Below, piece by piece: positions 15,673 through 22,785 of a DNA stretch of 36,138 bases. The notes under the pieces are model-generated. The model had not been told where the DNA came from. It made no database searches and saw only the letters and a program-made list of their open reading frames with translations. How positions within the stretch are numbered: the stretch's first letter is position 1; each line of letters opens with the position of its first letter. This DNA is from an uncultured Eubacteriales bacterium (GTDB taxonomy: Bacteria > Bacillota > Clostridia > Lachnospirales > Lachnospiraceae), in the NCBI GenBank assembly GCA_900315305.1, contig OMYS01000016.1, forward strand, positions 1 to 36,138, in the 5' to 3' direction. The translations under genes and the position numbers were made by a program.

Positions 15673-16398
15673 ATGAGTCTTACGACAGTAGAGGGAATGC
15701 AGTCAGAGATTTTTGTACCTGTCACACCGAAGCCCGTCTTCACGGAGCTGAAGAAGCCGCTCAGCGAGTGCAAGGTGGCCTTCATCACGGCGGGTGGCAT
15801 CCACAAGAAGAGCCAGGTGCCGTTTAATACGTCGGGTGATTTTTCATACAGAGTCATCCCGTTCGATACGCCGTCCAGCGAGCTGATGGTCACGCATGGC
15901 GGCTTCGATAACTCGGACATCAACAAGGACGTCAACGCGATGTTCCCGATCGACCGCCTGCATGAGCTCGTGGACGCGGGTTTCATCGGTTCGCTCCCGA
16001 AGGAGACCTACACGTTCATGGGAGGCGGCGGAAATGTCGAGAAGTTCCGCAATGAGACCGGCCCGGAGATCGCGCGGAAGCTGAAGGAGCAGGGCGTCGA
16101 CATCGTCCTCTGCACCGGCGGCTGCGGCACCTGTCACCGCTCCGCGACGATCGTGACCCGCTGCTGTGAGGAGGCCGGTATGAGCTGCTGCGTGATCGCG
16201 GCCCTTCCGCCGATCGCGCGTCAGCAGGGCGCACCGAGAATCACGGCCCCGCACGTTCCGATCGGCTCAAATGCCGGTGAGCCGAACAACATCCCGATGC
16301 AGACGGCTATCGTCAAGGAGTCTCTCGAGTGGGTCAGGGACTGCCCGAGCTACAACCAGGTCAAGGTCCTTCCGTACGAGTACAGACATAACGTATAA
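15673..16398 (+). CDS. prdB: D-proline reductase subunit PrdB, Cys form
   Basis: Catalytic subunit of D-proline reductase, 241 residues, the usual length. In characterised PrdB a selenocysteine in the motif CTGG-U-GTCHRSA attacks proline. Here the same position, residue 151, is an ordinary TGC cysteine (16123-16125), giving CTGGCGTCHRSA. The rest of the motif, the MGGGGNVEKF loop and the C-terminal PNNIPMQ/VKVLPYEYRHNV region are conserved. AAGGAGG precedes the ATG. It is the last gene of the operon. The enzyme may be active with lower turnover, as known for some Sec-to-Cys enzymes, or may rely on another Cys; neither can be judged from the sequence. Confidence 0.93.
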   Translation: MSLTTVEGMQSEIFVPVTPKPVFTELKKPLSECKVAFITAGGIHKKSQVPFNTSGDFSYRVIPFDTPSSELMVTHGGFDNSDINKDVNAMFPIDRLHELVDAGFIGSLPKETYTFMGGGGNVEKFRNETGPEIARKLKEQGVDIVLCTGGCGTCHRSATIVTRCCEEAGMSCCVIAALPPIARQQGAPRITAPHVPIGSNAGEPNNIPMQTAIVKESLEWVRDCPSYNQVKVLPYEYRHNV

Positions 16399-16450
16399 TT
16401 GGAATATATTTTCCGGATTTAATGCGTGCTCAGCGGATATATGATGGCTC

Positions 16451-16524
16451 GCCTCTCATACGAAGAGGCAGTTCAGAAAATTTGTTAAGCTTGTGCAATG
16501 TCCCCTCCGACTGCAGAGGGGACA
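16451..16524 (+). terminator. Two hairpins after prdB
   Basis: GCCTCT / AGAGGC (16451-16469), then a perfect 9-bp stem TGTCCCCTC / GAGGGGACA (16499-16524). Neither is followed by a proper T run, so termination is only probable. The rest of 16399-16640 has no gene. Confidence 0.45.
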
Positions 16525-16640
16525 TATTCAGTTAGAGCTCACTGAGCCGGGTTTTGGAGATTGGAGCTGATATCAGTATTTGATCTTTTCGCTGCGTGTG
16601 AAGTGGATCGTAACCATATATTGGAGAGGAGATGATGTGT

Positions 16641-17534
16641 ATGCGCCGATTTGCTCCGTGGATGATCGCCGCGGCCGGTGTGCTGTGGGGCCTGCTCGGA
16701 ATCTTCGTGCGGCACCTCAACGCACGCGGCCTCGTCTCGATGGACCTTGTGTTCCTCCGCTCGCTGACAGCGACCGTTGTTCTTTTCATCGGGCTTCTCA
16801 TTTTCGACAGGAAGAAAATGAAAATCCGGCTGAGAGACTTCTGGTGTTTCCTCGGAACCGGCATCGGCAGTATCGTCTTCTTTAATTACTGTTATTTTAC
16901 GGCGGTCCGCATGATGTCACTCGCGGCCGCCGCTGTGCTTCTCTACACGGCACCTGCATTTGTCATGCTGATGTCCGCTGTTCTCTTTCGTGAGAAAATG
17001 ACCGGCCGGCGCGTGCTCTCCGTGCTGCTGACATTTGCGGGCTGTGCATGTGTGACGGGGCTTGCGGGCAGCGGTATAAGCGCGGGCGGCATTCTTGTCG
17101 GGCTCGGCGCCGGCTTCGGCTATGCCTTGTACACGATTTTCGGGCACTACGCGATCGAGAGGGGATATGATTCCCTGACGATCACGTTCTATACATTCCT
17201 TGTCGCGGCGGTCACGTCGCTCTTCATGGTCAGACTGCCGCACGTCGCGGGCGCCATGTCCGGGTCGGCAGTGGCCCTTGGATACGTGCTCTGCCTCGGA
17301 ATTATCAGTACGATTCTTCCGTTTCTTCTCTATACGCTGGGACTTCATTTCCTGCAGGGCGGACGGGCGTCCGTCATCGCGTCGATCGAGCCGGTGACGG
17401 CAGCGCTTGTCGGCATTTTTTGCTATCACGAGGCGCTGACCGTGCAGACGGCCGCCGGCATCGCGCTTGTCCTCGCGGGGATTGCGGCGGGGGCGGAGAA
17501 AGACGAGAAGCGCAGCGCGCCGGCGGAGGCGTGA
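16641..17534 (+). CDS. EamA-family (DMT) transporter
   Basis: A polytopic inner-membrane exporter of the drug/metabolite transporter superfamily, 297 residues with about ten hydrophobic segments in two EamA repeats. Recognisable parts are AAAGVLWGLLGIF in helix 1, LLYTAPAFVMLMSAVLFREK at the end of the first repeat, and SVIASIEPVTAALVGIF in the second. The substrate is unknown; relatives export amino acids or metabolites. The start at 16641 is favoured because GGAGAGGAG ends nine bases before it; ATGs at 16632 and 16635 are too close. It is separated from prdB by about 240 bp, so co-transcription with the proline operon is uncertain. Confidence 0.9.
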   Translation: MRRFAPWMIAAAGVLWGLLGIFVRHLNARGLVSMDLVFLRSLTATVVLFIGLLIFDRKKMKIRLRDFWCFLGTGIGSIVFFNYCYFTAVRMMSLAAAAVLLYTAPAFVMLMSAVLFREKMTGRRVLSVLLTFAGCACVTGLAGSGISAGGILVGLGAGFGYALYTIFGHYAIERGYDSLTITFYTFLVAAVTSLFMVRLPHVAGAMSGSAVALGYVLCLGIISTILPFLLYTLGLHFLQGGRASVIASIEPVTAALVGIFCYHEALTVQTAAGIALVLAGIAAGAEKDEKRSAPAEA

Positions 17535-17648
17535 TGGATAGGTTTATCGCGGGTACGGAAAAGCTGGGAAGGAAAGCTGAGCGGGAAATCGATACTGAGA
17601 AGTGGTGGAGAATGTGAAGATTGGGAATCCTGGTGGCTTGTGCAAAAA

Positions 17649-17689
17649 GCGGCGGCTGCTCCCGGAATAACCCGGGTGGCAGCCGCCGC
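17649..17689 (-). terminator. Terminator of the 55-residue minus-strand gene
   Basis: An 11-bp perfect stem, GCGGCGGCTGC / GCAGCCGCCGC, with an inner CCGG/CCGG pairing. Read on the minus strand it is followed by TTTTT (17648-17644), and it lies 30 bp after the small gene's stop. It may also stop EamA transcription from the other side. Confidence 0.75.
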
Positions 17690-17718
17690 ATCGCTATGAG
17701 ATTTATCTATCGTTTGGT

Positions 17719-17886
17719 TCAGCCGGCGGCTCTGACACCGCGCCCGCTGTATTCGAGAATGACCGGTGCGTATTCGCGGCCAAGCTCCCTGTATAATTCA
17801 TCGGCACTCGGCCGGCAGCCTTCGAGTTTCACGAAGGTGCTCACCACCAGATTCAGTCTCTGTCTCAGTTCTTCGATTGTCATCAT
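17719..17886 (-). CDS. Small protein, 55 residues, unknown
   Basis: A short gene with all the marks of a real one: AGGGAGG before the ATG, a well-formed terminator behind the stop, and a coding-like product (TIEELRQRLNLVV, then ADELYRELGREYAPVILEYS). It is acidic at the start and predicted mostly helical, without membrane segment or signal. No family is recognised. A second ATG follows directly at 17883. A perfect 8-bp inverted repeat lies 38 bp upstream (17924-17946) and may be its operator. Confidence 0.7.
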   Translation of the reverse strand: MMTIEELRQRLNLVVSTFVKLEGCRPSADELYRELGREYAPVILEYSGRGVRAAG

Positions 17887-17923
17887 AAACAGCACCTCCC
17901 TTTCGCAGAAATCATTATGTCTG

Positions 17924-17946
17924 ATCAGAACTGGTTTCGTTCTGAT
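17924..17946. promoter_or_regulatory. Perfect inverted repeat, candidate operator
   Basis: ATCAGAAC-N7-GTTCTGAT, 8-bp arms, 38 bp upstream of the small minus-strand gene. No clear promoter pair was identified around it. Confidence 0.4.
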
Positions 17947-18028
17947 AGTAGCTATGATAGAGGGAATCTGTGGCGTTCCTGTGTGCGAAATCTAATGTTT
18001 GTCTAAACGCTGGTGTTCATGCTGTCTA

Positions 18029-18160
18029 GGCCATTTGGTGTCCGGCCATTTGGTGTCAGGTTCCGATAAATTTTTTGTGAATTTTTGGTAAACTTTTGTT
18101 AATGGGAACCTGGCACCGTAAGGGGGAACCTGGCACCGTAGGGGTTGGGCACCGTAAGGG
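18029..18160. repeat. REP-like intergenic repeat with inverted arms
   Basis: GGCCATTTGGTGTC occurs twice in tandem (18029-18042, 18044-18057). GGTGTCAGGTTCC (18052-18064) pairs with GGAACCTGGCACC (18105-18117) around an AT-rich loop. Two further degenerate copies of GGAACCTGGCACCGTA or its end follow to 18160. The same GGTGTCAGGTTCC word builds the element at 30387-30487. Confidence 0.75.
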
Positions 18161-18214
18161 TTGGAGGCGGTATCGCCGATACTTAACAGTGGCCGTTATT
18201 GTCTAACAATTATA

Positions 18215-18243
18215 TTGACAAATATAACTATATTTCATATAAT
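18215..18243 (+). promoter_or_regulatory. Perfect consensus sigma-70 promoter
   Basis: TTGACA (18215-18220), a 17-bp AT-rich spacer, TATAAT (18238-18243): no mismatch to consensus. It is 105 bp upstream of the Rpn-type nuclease start and is expected to be constitutive and strong. Confidence 0.85.
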
Positions 18244-18347
18244 ATATATGAATCTGTCAGTCTGCCGATTGTCTGCGGCAGAAGTATGCATATCTTTTGA
18301 GTGGTGCAGCGGGTCTTGCCTGTATGCATCAGAGAGGAATTTTGCAC

Positions 18348-19172
18348 ATGAAAAAGACAGATTCATTTGTTCAAGAGTATGAGAATCTCCCATTCTCCAA
18401 CGATTTTCTGTTCTGCAGAATCATGGAGACAAGAAAGGACCTCTGCGAGCAGTTGCTCTCGCTGATTCTGCAGAAAAAGGTGGTCGGCATCGACTATCCG
18501 GACAAGCAGAAGCCATTCGATTTGTCGAGAGACGCAAAGTCCGTGCGCCTCGATGTATATGTGGAATCGGGCGATGGAACTGAAGTTTATGACATAGAAA
18601 TGCAGACCACGCATCAGAGAGAACTCGGCAAACGGTCAAGGTACTATCATTCGATGCTCGATGCGTCCATGATCGAGAAGGGACAGCCATATCGGGACCT
18701 GAAACAGTCGTATGTGATTTTCATTTGCCTGTTCGATCATTTCGGACAGGGACTGCCGCTGTATACATTCCGCACGCTGTGTGGAGACCTGGAGCTGGAT
18801 GACGGCCGGTATACGGTTTTTGTTAACGCGGAATGCGTTTCATCGGGAAATGAACAGCTCGATGAGTTTCTGGCATATCTGCGGGACGGAATTCCTACCG
18901 GAGCATTCACGGAGCAGCTCGAGGACGCCGCAAGCGTCGGACGACGAAACAAGGAATGGAGGCGCATATATATGACACTGCTGATGAGAGACCAGGAAAA
19001 TCTGCAGAAAGGCAGAGAAGAGGGTAGAGAAGAAGGACGCTCCGATGCTCTGAAGGACATCAGGACGGTGACTCAGTATCTGCTCAGCCACGGCAGACAG
19101 CAGGAGCTGAATGACCTGCTGGCGAATCCGGAGACCCTGGATGATGTGATGAAAAAGTATGGGCTGAAATAA
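18348..19172 (+). CDS. Rpn-family PD-(D/E)XK nuclease/transposase-like
   Basis: A 274-residue protein of the Rpn / PD-(D/E)XK nuclease family transposase group; E. coli Rpn proteins are DNA endonucleases that promote recombination. The start region NLPFSNDFLFCRIME is typical. The nuclease core has RLDVY (Asp69) and YDIEMQTT (Glu84, Gln86), followed by the RSRYYHSMLD helix. The C-terminus has the usual charged KGREEGREEGR repeat leading into a helical tail. AGAGAGGA lies before the ATG at 18348; the longer ORF from 18297 has no such site. It stands beside REP-like repeats behind a perfect consensus promoter. Whether it acts on its neighbourhood is unknown. Confidence 0.88.
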   Translation: MKKTDSFVQEYENLPFSNDFLFCRIMETRKDLCEQLLSLILQKKVVGIDYPDKQKPFDLSRDAKSVRLDVYVESGDGTEVYDIEMQTTHQRELGKRSRYYHSMLDASMIEKGQPYRDLKQSYVIFICLFDHFGQGLPLYTFRTLCGDLELDDGRYTVFVNAECVSSGNEQLDEFLAYLRDGIPTGAFTEQLEDAASVGRRNKEWRRIYMTLLMRDQENLQKGREEGREEGRSDALKDIRTVTQYLLSHGRQQELNDLLANPETLDDVMKKYGLK

Positions 19173-19197
19173 ATTCAGCTAAAAGGAGGATCAAGCG

Positions 19198-19872
19198 ATG
19201 ACCTTCAATCTGCCCGGCGGGCTCTGTCTCGCGCTGTATCTGGCTTTGTCTGTCTGGGACTGTGTGCTCCAGGAGACGAACCGCCGCGATTTCTTCGTAA
19301 AGCCGCTCCTCATGCCGCTTCTCATGCTGGTGTACGTTTTTTCTTCGAAAAATGCACCTCCCGACGGCCGGATCCTTCTGGCTCTTGCCTTCGGGTGCCT
19401 CGGCGACACGCTGCTTCTGTGGGAGCACAGCCTGAAGGTTTGCACGGTCGGCGCGGCGGCCTTCTGGCTTGGTCATATCTGCTATATCGTAGCGTTTATT
19501 TACAACGCGCGTTTTACGGGAAATGGTTTTATGACGGAAGCGCCGCGGACCCTCATTCTCCTTGCGGCGGCACTCTGCTTTGCATTGGCGCTCGCGGCGA
19601 CGGCCCGCAGGCTCGTCCCGCATTTTCCGGAAAAGCTCCGGGCCGGGTTCTTTGTGTACTCGGGAACGATCATCGCTATGAGCTTATCCGCGCTTTTCCG
19701 GTTTCTCAGCATCGGAAATGCCGGCGCGGGAATCTCATTTGCCGGATCACTGCTGTTCATTCTCTCTGACACGCTGATTGCGTGCCGCGTCGCCTTCCAT
19801 CGGAAAATGAAGGGCGTCATGGAGACGTACCTCCCGGCCCAGCTCTTGATCGTGCTGGGGTTTTTGATATAG
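19198..19872 (+). CDS. YhhN/TMEM86-family membrane protein
   Basis: A 224-residue integral membrane protein of the YhhN family, whose animal members are lysoplasmalogenases. About eight hydrophobic segments are present. Family motifs are FGCLGDTLLLW near residue 63, FWLGHICYI near 90, and GSLLFILSDTLIA near 182, carrying the conserved acidic and His residues. AAGGAGG precedes the ATG, 25 bp after the nuclease gene, so both may share the strong promoter. Enzymatic activity in bacteria is not assured; cleavage of lysoplasmalogen-type vinyl-ether lipids would fit anaerobic Clostridia, which make plasmalogens. Confidence 0.85.
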   Translation: MTFNLPGGLCLALYLALSVWDCVLQETNRRDFFVKPLLMPLLMLVYVFSSKNAPPDGRILLALAFGCLGDTLLLWEHSLKVCTVGAAAFWLGHICYIVAFIYNARFTGNGFMTEAPRTLILLAAALCFALALAATARRLVPHFPEKLRAGFFVYSGTIIAMSLSALFRFLSIGNAGAGISFAGSLLFILSDTLIACRVAFHRKMKGVMETYLPAQLLIVLGFLI

Positions 19873-19891
19873 AAAGAAAACTGTAGAAGAA

Positions 19892-19921
19892 CGGCCCGGC
19901 CGGAAATACCCGGCCGGGCCG
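19892..19921. terminator. GC-rich convergent hairpin
   Basis: A perfect 12-bp stem, CGGCCCGGCCGG / CCGGCCGGGCCG, with a short loop between the convergent YhhN gene and the small minus-strand gene. Neither strand has a clean T run; it could serve both. Confidence 0.55.
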
Positions 19922-19938
19922 CTCTGTCCGCTATCAGC

Positions 19939-20136
19939 TTATTCCTTGTCCTTGTTGTATGCCGTGAAGATCTTTGCAACGATGTCATCTGCGATATCGT
20001 CTGTGTTCAGCTCCTTGTACGGAGCGTACAGATAGGACAGGTCGCCGTCCTCGGCAATCTCAGCCTTGATGACCTCGCGGGCATTCTTCTTCAGCTCGGC
20101 GAGAGTCTCGGGATCAAGCTTTTCCATTTTGCTCAT
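19939..20136 (-). CDS. Small acidic helical protein, 65 residues
   Basis: Starts MSKMEKLDPETLAEL, with GAGGAGGAAG eight bases before the ATG at 20136; the longer ORF start at 20160 lies upstream of that site. The product is strongly charged, net acidic, and predicted helical (ELKKNAREVIKAEIAEDGDL), with an Asp-rich tail (LNTDDIADDIVAKIF). No domain or family is recognised. It has a convergent terminator. It is probably a genuine cytosolic protein because of the strong ribosome binding site. Confidence 0.6.
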   Translation of the reverse strand: MSKMEKLDPETLAELKKNAREVIKAEIAEDGDLSYLYAPYKELNTDDIADDIVAKIFTAYNKDKE

Positions 20137-20330
20137 AAGTACTTCCTCCTCACAGATCATTTCATTTCCGGTTTACTGCGTTGTGCACATCGGATAAAAA
20201 CCGGATTTCTTATCTTTCAGTATATGCGATTCTGCACAAATGAGAAAGCCCTTTTTTGAAAATTCGTCCCGCGATCGTGCCGCTATGCAGCGCCTCAAGC
20301 CCAATCAAGCCCGGCTGGTCACATAGGCCG

Positions 20331-20475
20331 CGTCCTGCGTAGTGTTTCGGGCGGCTTTCCTGCCGCCGGGCCCTACTTCGGTAGCGTTTAGAGGAAGGAT
20401 CTTGCCATCAGACCCTACAGGGCACGTCTTGCGTAGCGCCTGGCGGCAGGATTCTTCCTTCAGGCCCTAGAGGTA
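20331..20475 (-). repeat. Reverse-oriented relative of the 94-bp units
   Basis: Two units with a 94-bp period: CGTCCTGCGTAG at 20331 and CGTCTTGCGTAG at 20425. Read on the minus strand, they share GTAGGG-N3-GGCGGCAGGAAA and (G)AAACACTAC with the array at 6042-6530. A hairpin CTAC-TTCG-GTAG has a UUCG-type tetraloop, next to GGCGGC / GCCGCC. The array directly follows the 3' end of the ABC-F gene on that gene's strand. The flanking 20137-20330 has no gene. Confidence 0.7.
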
Positions 20476-20479
20476 TGTA

Positions 20480-22573
20480 TCAATGTGTCTCCAGCCACAG
20501 GTCGTACCACACGAGCAGGGTCTCTGTTAACTTCTGATTCGCGTCTTCAAGCCTTTTTTGTTGTGCGAGGATACGCGGATCTTTTTCCGAAGAGGGCGTC
20601 TCGAGATACTCAGCTATCGTTGGGTGTACATCATTGAGGGTAATATCAGGTTCGATATTATCCGAGTCCTCCGCGTATGAGACCTCCGTATTCCATGCGG
20701 GCTCCATCATCTCCCCGAGCGCTTCCTCCTCTTGCTGCACCCGCTCCTCCGCCTGATCGATTTCCATGCGGCACAGATGGAAGCGCCAGTCGAGCGCGGC
20801 CTCCTCCGTCGGGATTTCGCGCAGCCGGTGACTCTCTCCTTTCGGGACCGCGCGGAGGTCCGCGATCAGGCGTTCATCCTCGGCCGTGCGCGTGACCGCC
20901 GGATCACCGTTCATTTCCCGACGGCGGCGCTCCTCATAGTGGCGGTAGCCGAACGGATGGTACATGACCGGCTGATCGCCCTGTTCGAAAATGAGAAGCG
21001 CGTCGGCGACTTCGCTTAAGAAATACCGGTCGTGCGAGACGAAGAGGATGGTTCCCTTGTACTCTCGGAAGAGAGACTCGAGCGTCTCCTTTGCAGGGAT
21101 GTCCATGTTGTTCGTCGGCTCGTCGAGCACAAGAAAATTCGGCCGGCTCTGCAGGAGCGTGGCGAGGACGAGTCTTGATTTCTCGCCGCCCGAGAGACTG
21201 TCCACAGGTGTGCCGAGGTCGCGTCCTGTAAAGAGGAAGCCCGCGAGGATCGTGCGGACCTCCTTGCCGGTCAGCGACGGGAAGCGGCTGTGGAAATACT
21301 CGATGACGTTGAGACGCTCGGGCATTTTCGAGGACACTCGCGCGGGTGAGCCGGATGCAGCAGCGTCCGCACCAGAAAATTCTGCGGTATCAGTCGGAAG
21401 CTCGATTCCAGTCGATCCAGCTGCGGCCGTCTCCTCCAGCACCTTCCCCGCCGTCATCTGGTCAAAATACGCAAGATCGATGTGCGCGCCGAGGCTGACC
21501 TTGCCCGCGAGCGGCTGCAGCAAGCCGGCGACGGTTTTTAAAAATGTCGATTTTCCTGTCCCGTTCGGGCCGATGATGCCGACCTTCTGTCCGCGGCGGA
21601 GGCGGAAGGAGAGCTCCTTCACCGGCTGACTCTTCTCGTAGCCGATCTTCAAATGCTCACACTCGAGCACCCATTTGCTGCCCGGGCGCGCGGGCAGAAT
21701 CTCACCCGTGTGGATGACCGCGTCGTCCATGTCGGGCTTTTCGATGCGCGTCATGCGCTCGAGCATTTTCTTTCGGGAGCGGGCAAATTTCGCCTTCTTC
21801 GGCTTGTGCCGGAACTTCTCGATCAGCTCGTCCTGCCGCGCGATCTCCTCCTGCTGCCGCCTCCAGGCCGCGAGCTGGCGCTTGTATCTGGCGGCCTTCG
21901 CGGCGCGGTACTGCGTATAATTGCCAGGATAGCGGACTACTCGGCCGTGCGTCACCTCCCAGACGACGTCGGCGACCTGATCAATAAAATACCGGTCGTG
22001 CGAGACCATGACGACCGCCTTCCTGTACTCGCGCAGATATTGCTCGAGCCACTCGACGGCGGCGAGGTCGAGATGGTTGGTCGGCTCGTCGAGCACGAGG
22101 ACGTCCGGCTCTGCGAGCAGCAGCCGGATCAGCGCAATCTTGATCTGTTCTCCCCCGGAAAATGCACCCAGCTTCTTCTGTTTGTCTTCTTTCGCAAACC
22201 CGAAGCGCGTGAACATTTTGTCGTAGCGCTGTTCCTCCGCGAAGCGCTCCTCGGACCAGCGGAAGTCCTCCGGCTTTCCCGAAAGAATCGCCGTCCGCAT
22301 GGCCTCCTCCACAGTCAGCTCCGGGTCGGAGACCGCCGTCTGATGAAGCATGCCGACCGTAAATGCGCGCGACCGGAACAGGCCCGATCCCGGGTTCTTC
22401 TCATCCGCATCGAGCTCGCGGGTCCCGGCGATCACCTCGAGCAGTGTCGTCTTGCCGGCCCCATTCCGGCCGACGATGGCCGCGTGCTCCGTTCCTTTTA
22501 TATCAAATGAAAAGCGCTCGAGCACCGTCTTGCCTCCGCGGCTGACGGTCCCGTCACGAATTTCAAGCAGCAT
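20480..22573 (-). CDS. ABC-F family ATPase
   Basis: A soluble tandem-ABC protein of the ABC-F family (ribosome-associated translation factors and antibiotic-resistance proteins), 697 residues. First Walker A is GRNGAGKT (35-42) with signature FSGGEQ and DEPTNHLDL. A charged linker follows (RRQQEEIARQDELIEKF, then KKAKFARSRKKML). Second Walker A is GPNGTGKST, with signature LSGGEKSR and DEPTNNMD. The second domain carries an extra low-complexity Ala/Ser/Thr-rich insert of about 45 residues between Walker A and signature. An acidic helical C-terminal extension of more than 100 residues follows. The start at 22573 is chosen by AGAAGGGAG upstream. Which ribosomal task it performs, or whether it protects against an antibiotic, cannot be told. 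Confidence 0.9.
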   Translation of the reverse strand: MLLEIRDGTVSRGGKTVLERFSFDIKGTEHAAIVGRNGAGKTTLLEVIAGTRELDADEKNPGSGLFRSRAFTVGMLHQTAVSDPELTVEEAMRTAILSGKPEDFRWSEERFAEEQRYDKMFTRFGFAKEDKQKKLGAFSGGEQIKIALIRLLLAEPDVLVLDEPTNHLDLAAVEWLEQYLREYRKAVVMVSHDRYFIDQVADVVWEVTHGRVVRYPGNYTQYRAAKAARYKRQLAAWRRQQEEIARQDELIEKFRHKPKKAKFARSRKKMLERMTRIEKPDMDDAVIHTGEILPARPGSKWVLECEHLKIGYEKSQPVKELSFRLRRGQKVGIIGPNGTGKSTFLKTVAGLLQPLAGKVSLGAHIDLAYFDQMTAGKVLEETAAAGSTGIELPTDTAEFSGADAAASGSPARVSSKMPERLNVIEYFHSRFPSLTGKEVRTILAGFLFTGRDLGTPVDSLSGGEKSRLVLATLLQSRPNFLVLDEPTNNMDIPAKETLESLFREYKGTILFVSHDRYFLSEVADALLIFEQGDQPVMYHPFGYRHYEERRRREMNGDPAVTRTAEDERLIADLRAVPKGESHRLREIPTEEAALDWRFHLCRMEIDQAEERVQQEEEALGEMMEPAWNTEVSYAEDSDNIEPDITLNDVHPTIAEYLETPSSEKDPRILAQQKRLEDANQKLTETLLVWYDLWLETH

Positions 22574-22785
22574 ATGTTGACTCCCTTCTGTGAAATTCAG
22601 GTAACTCTTCAGCACGTCCGGACTTGGAACGCTTCGCATTTTCTATTGCAGGGCGGACCGTGTCTATCCATTGGAGAACCAGGAAAGATTTCGGATGGAC
22701 AAACTCTTCCTCCATCTTTCTCAACTTTCCAAGAGGGTGCCGAAGCTTTACGCAGAATCGTAACTGCCAGTGTGCCTGGTGTTTT

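Noticed and set aside
11947..16398. Selenocysteine TGA codons or SECIS elements in prdC, prdA or prdB
   Set aside because: All three frames are open with cysteine codons at the relevant sites; recoding is not needed.
17534..17617. 27-codon ORF overlapping the EamA stop (TGATG)
   Set aside because: It is too short, without a ribosome binding site or terminator of its own on that strand, and has no recognisable product.
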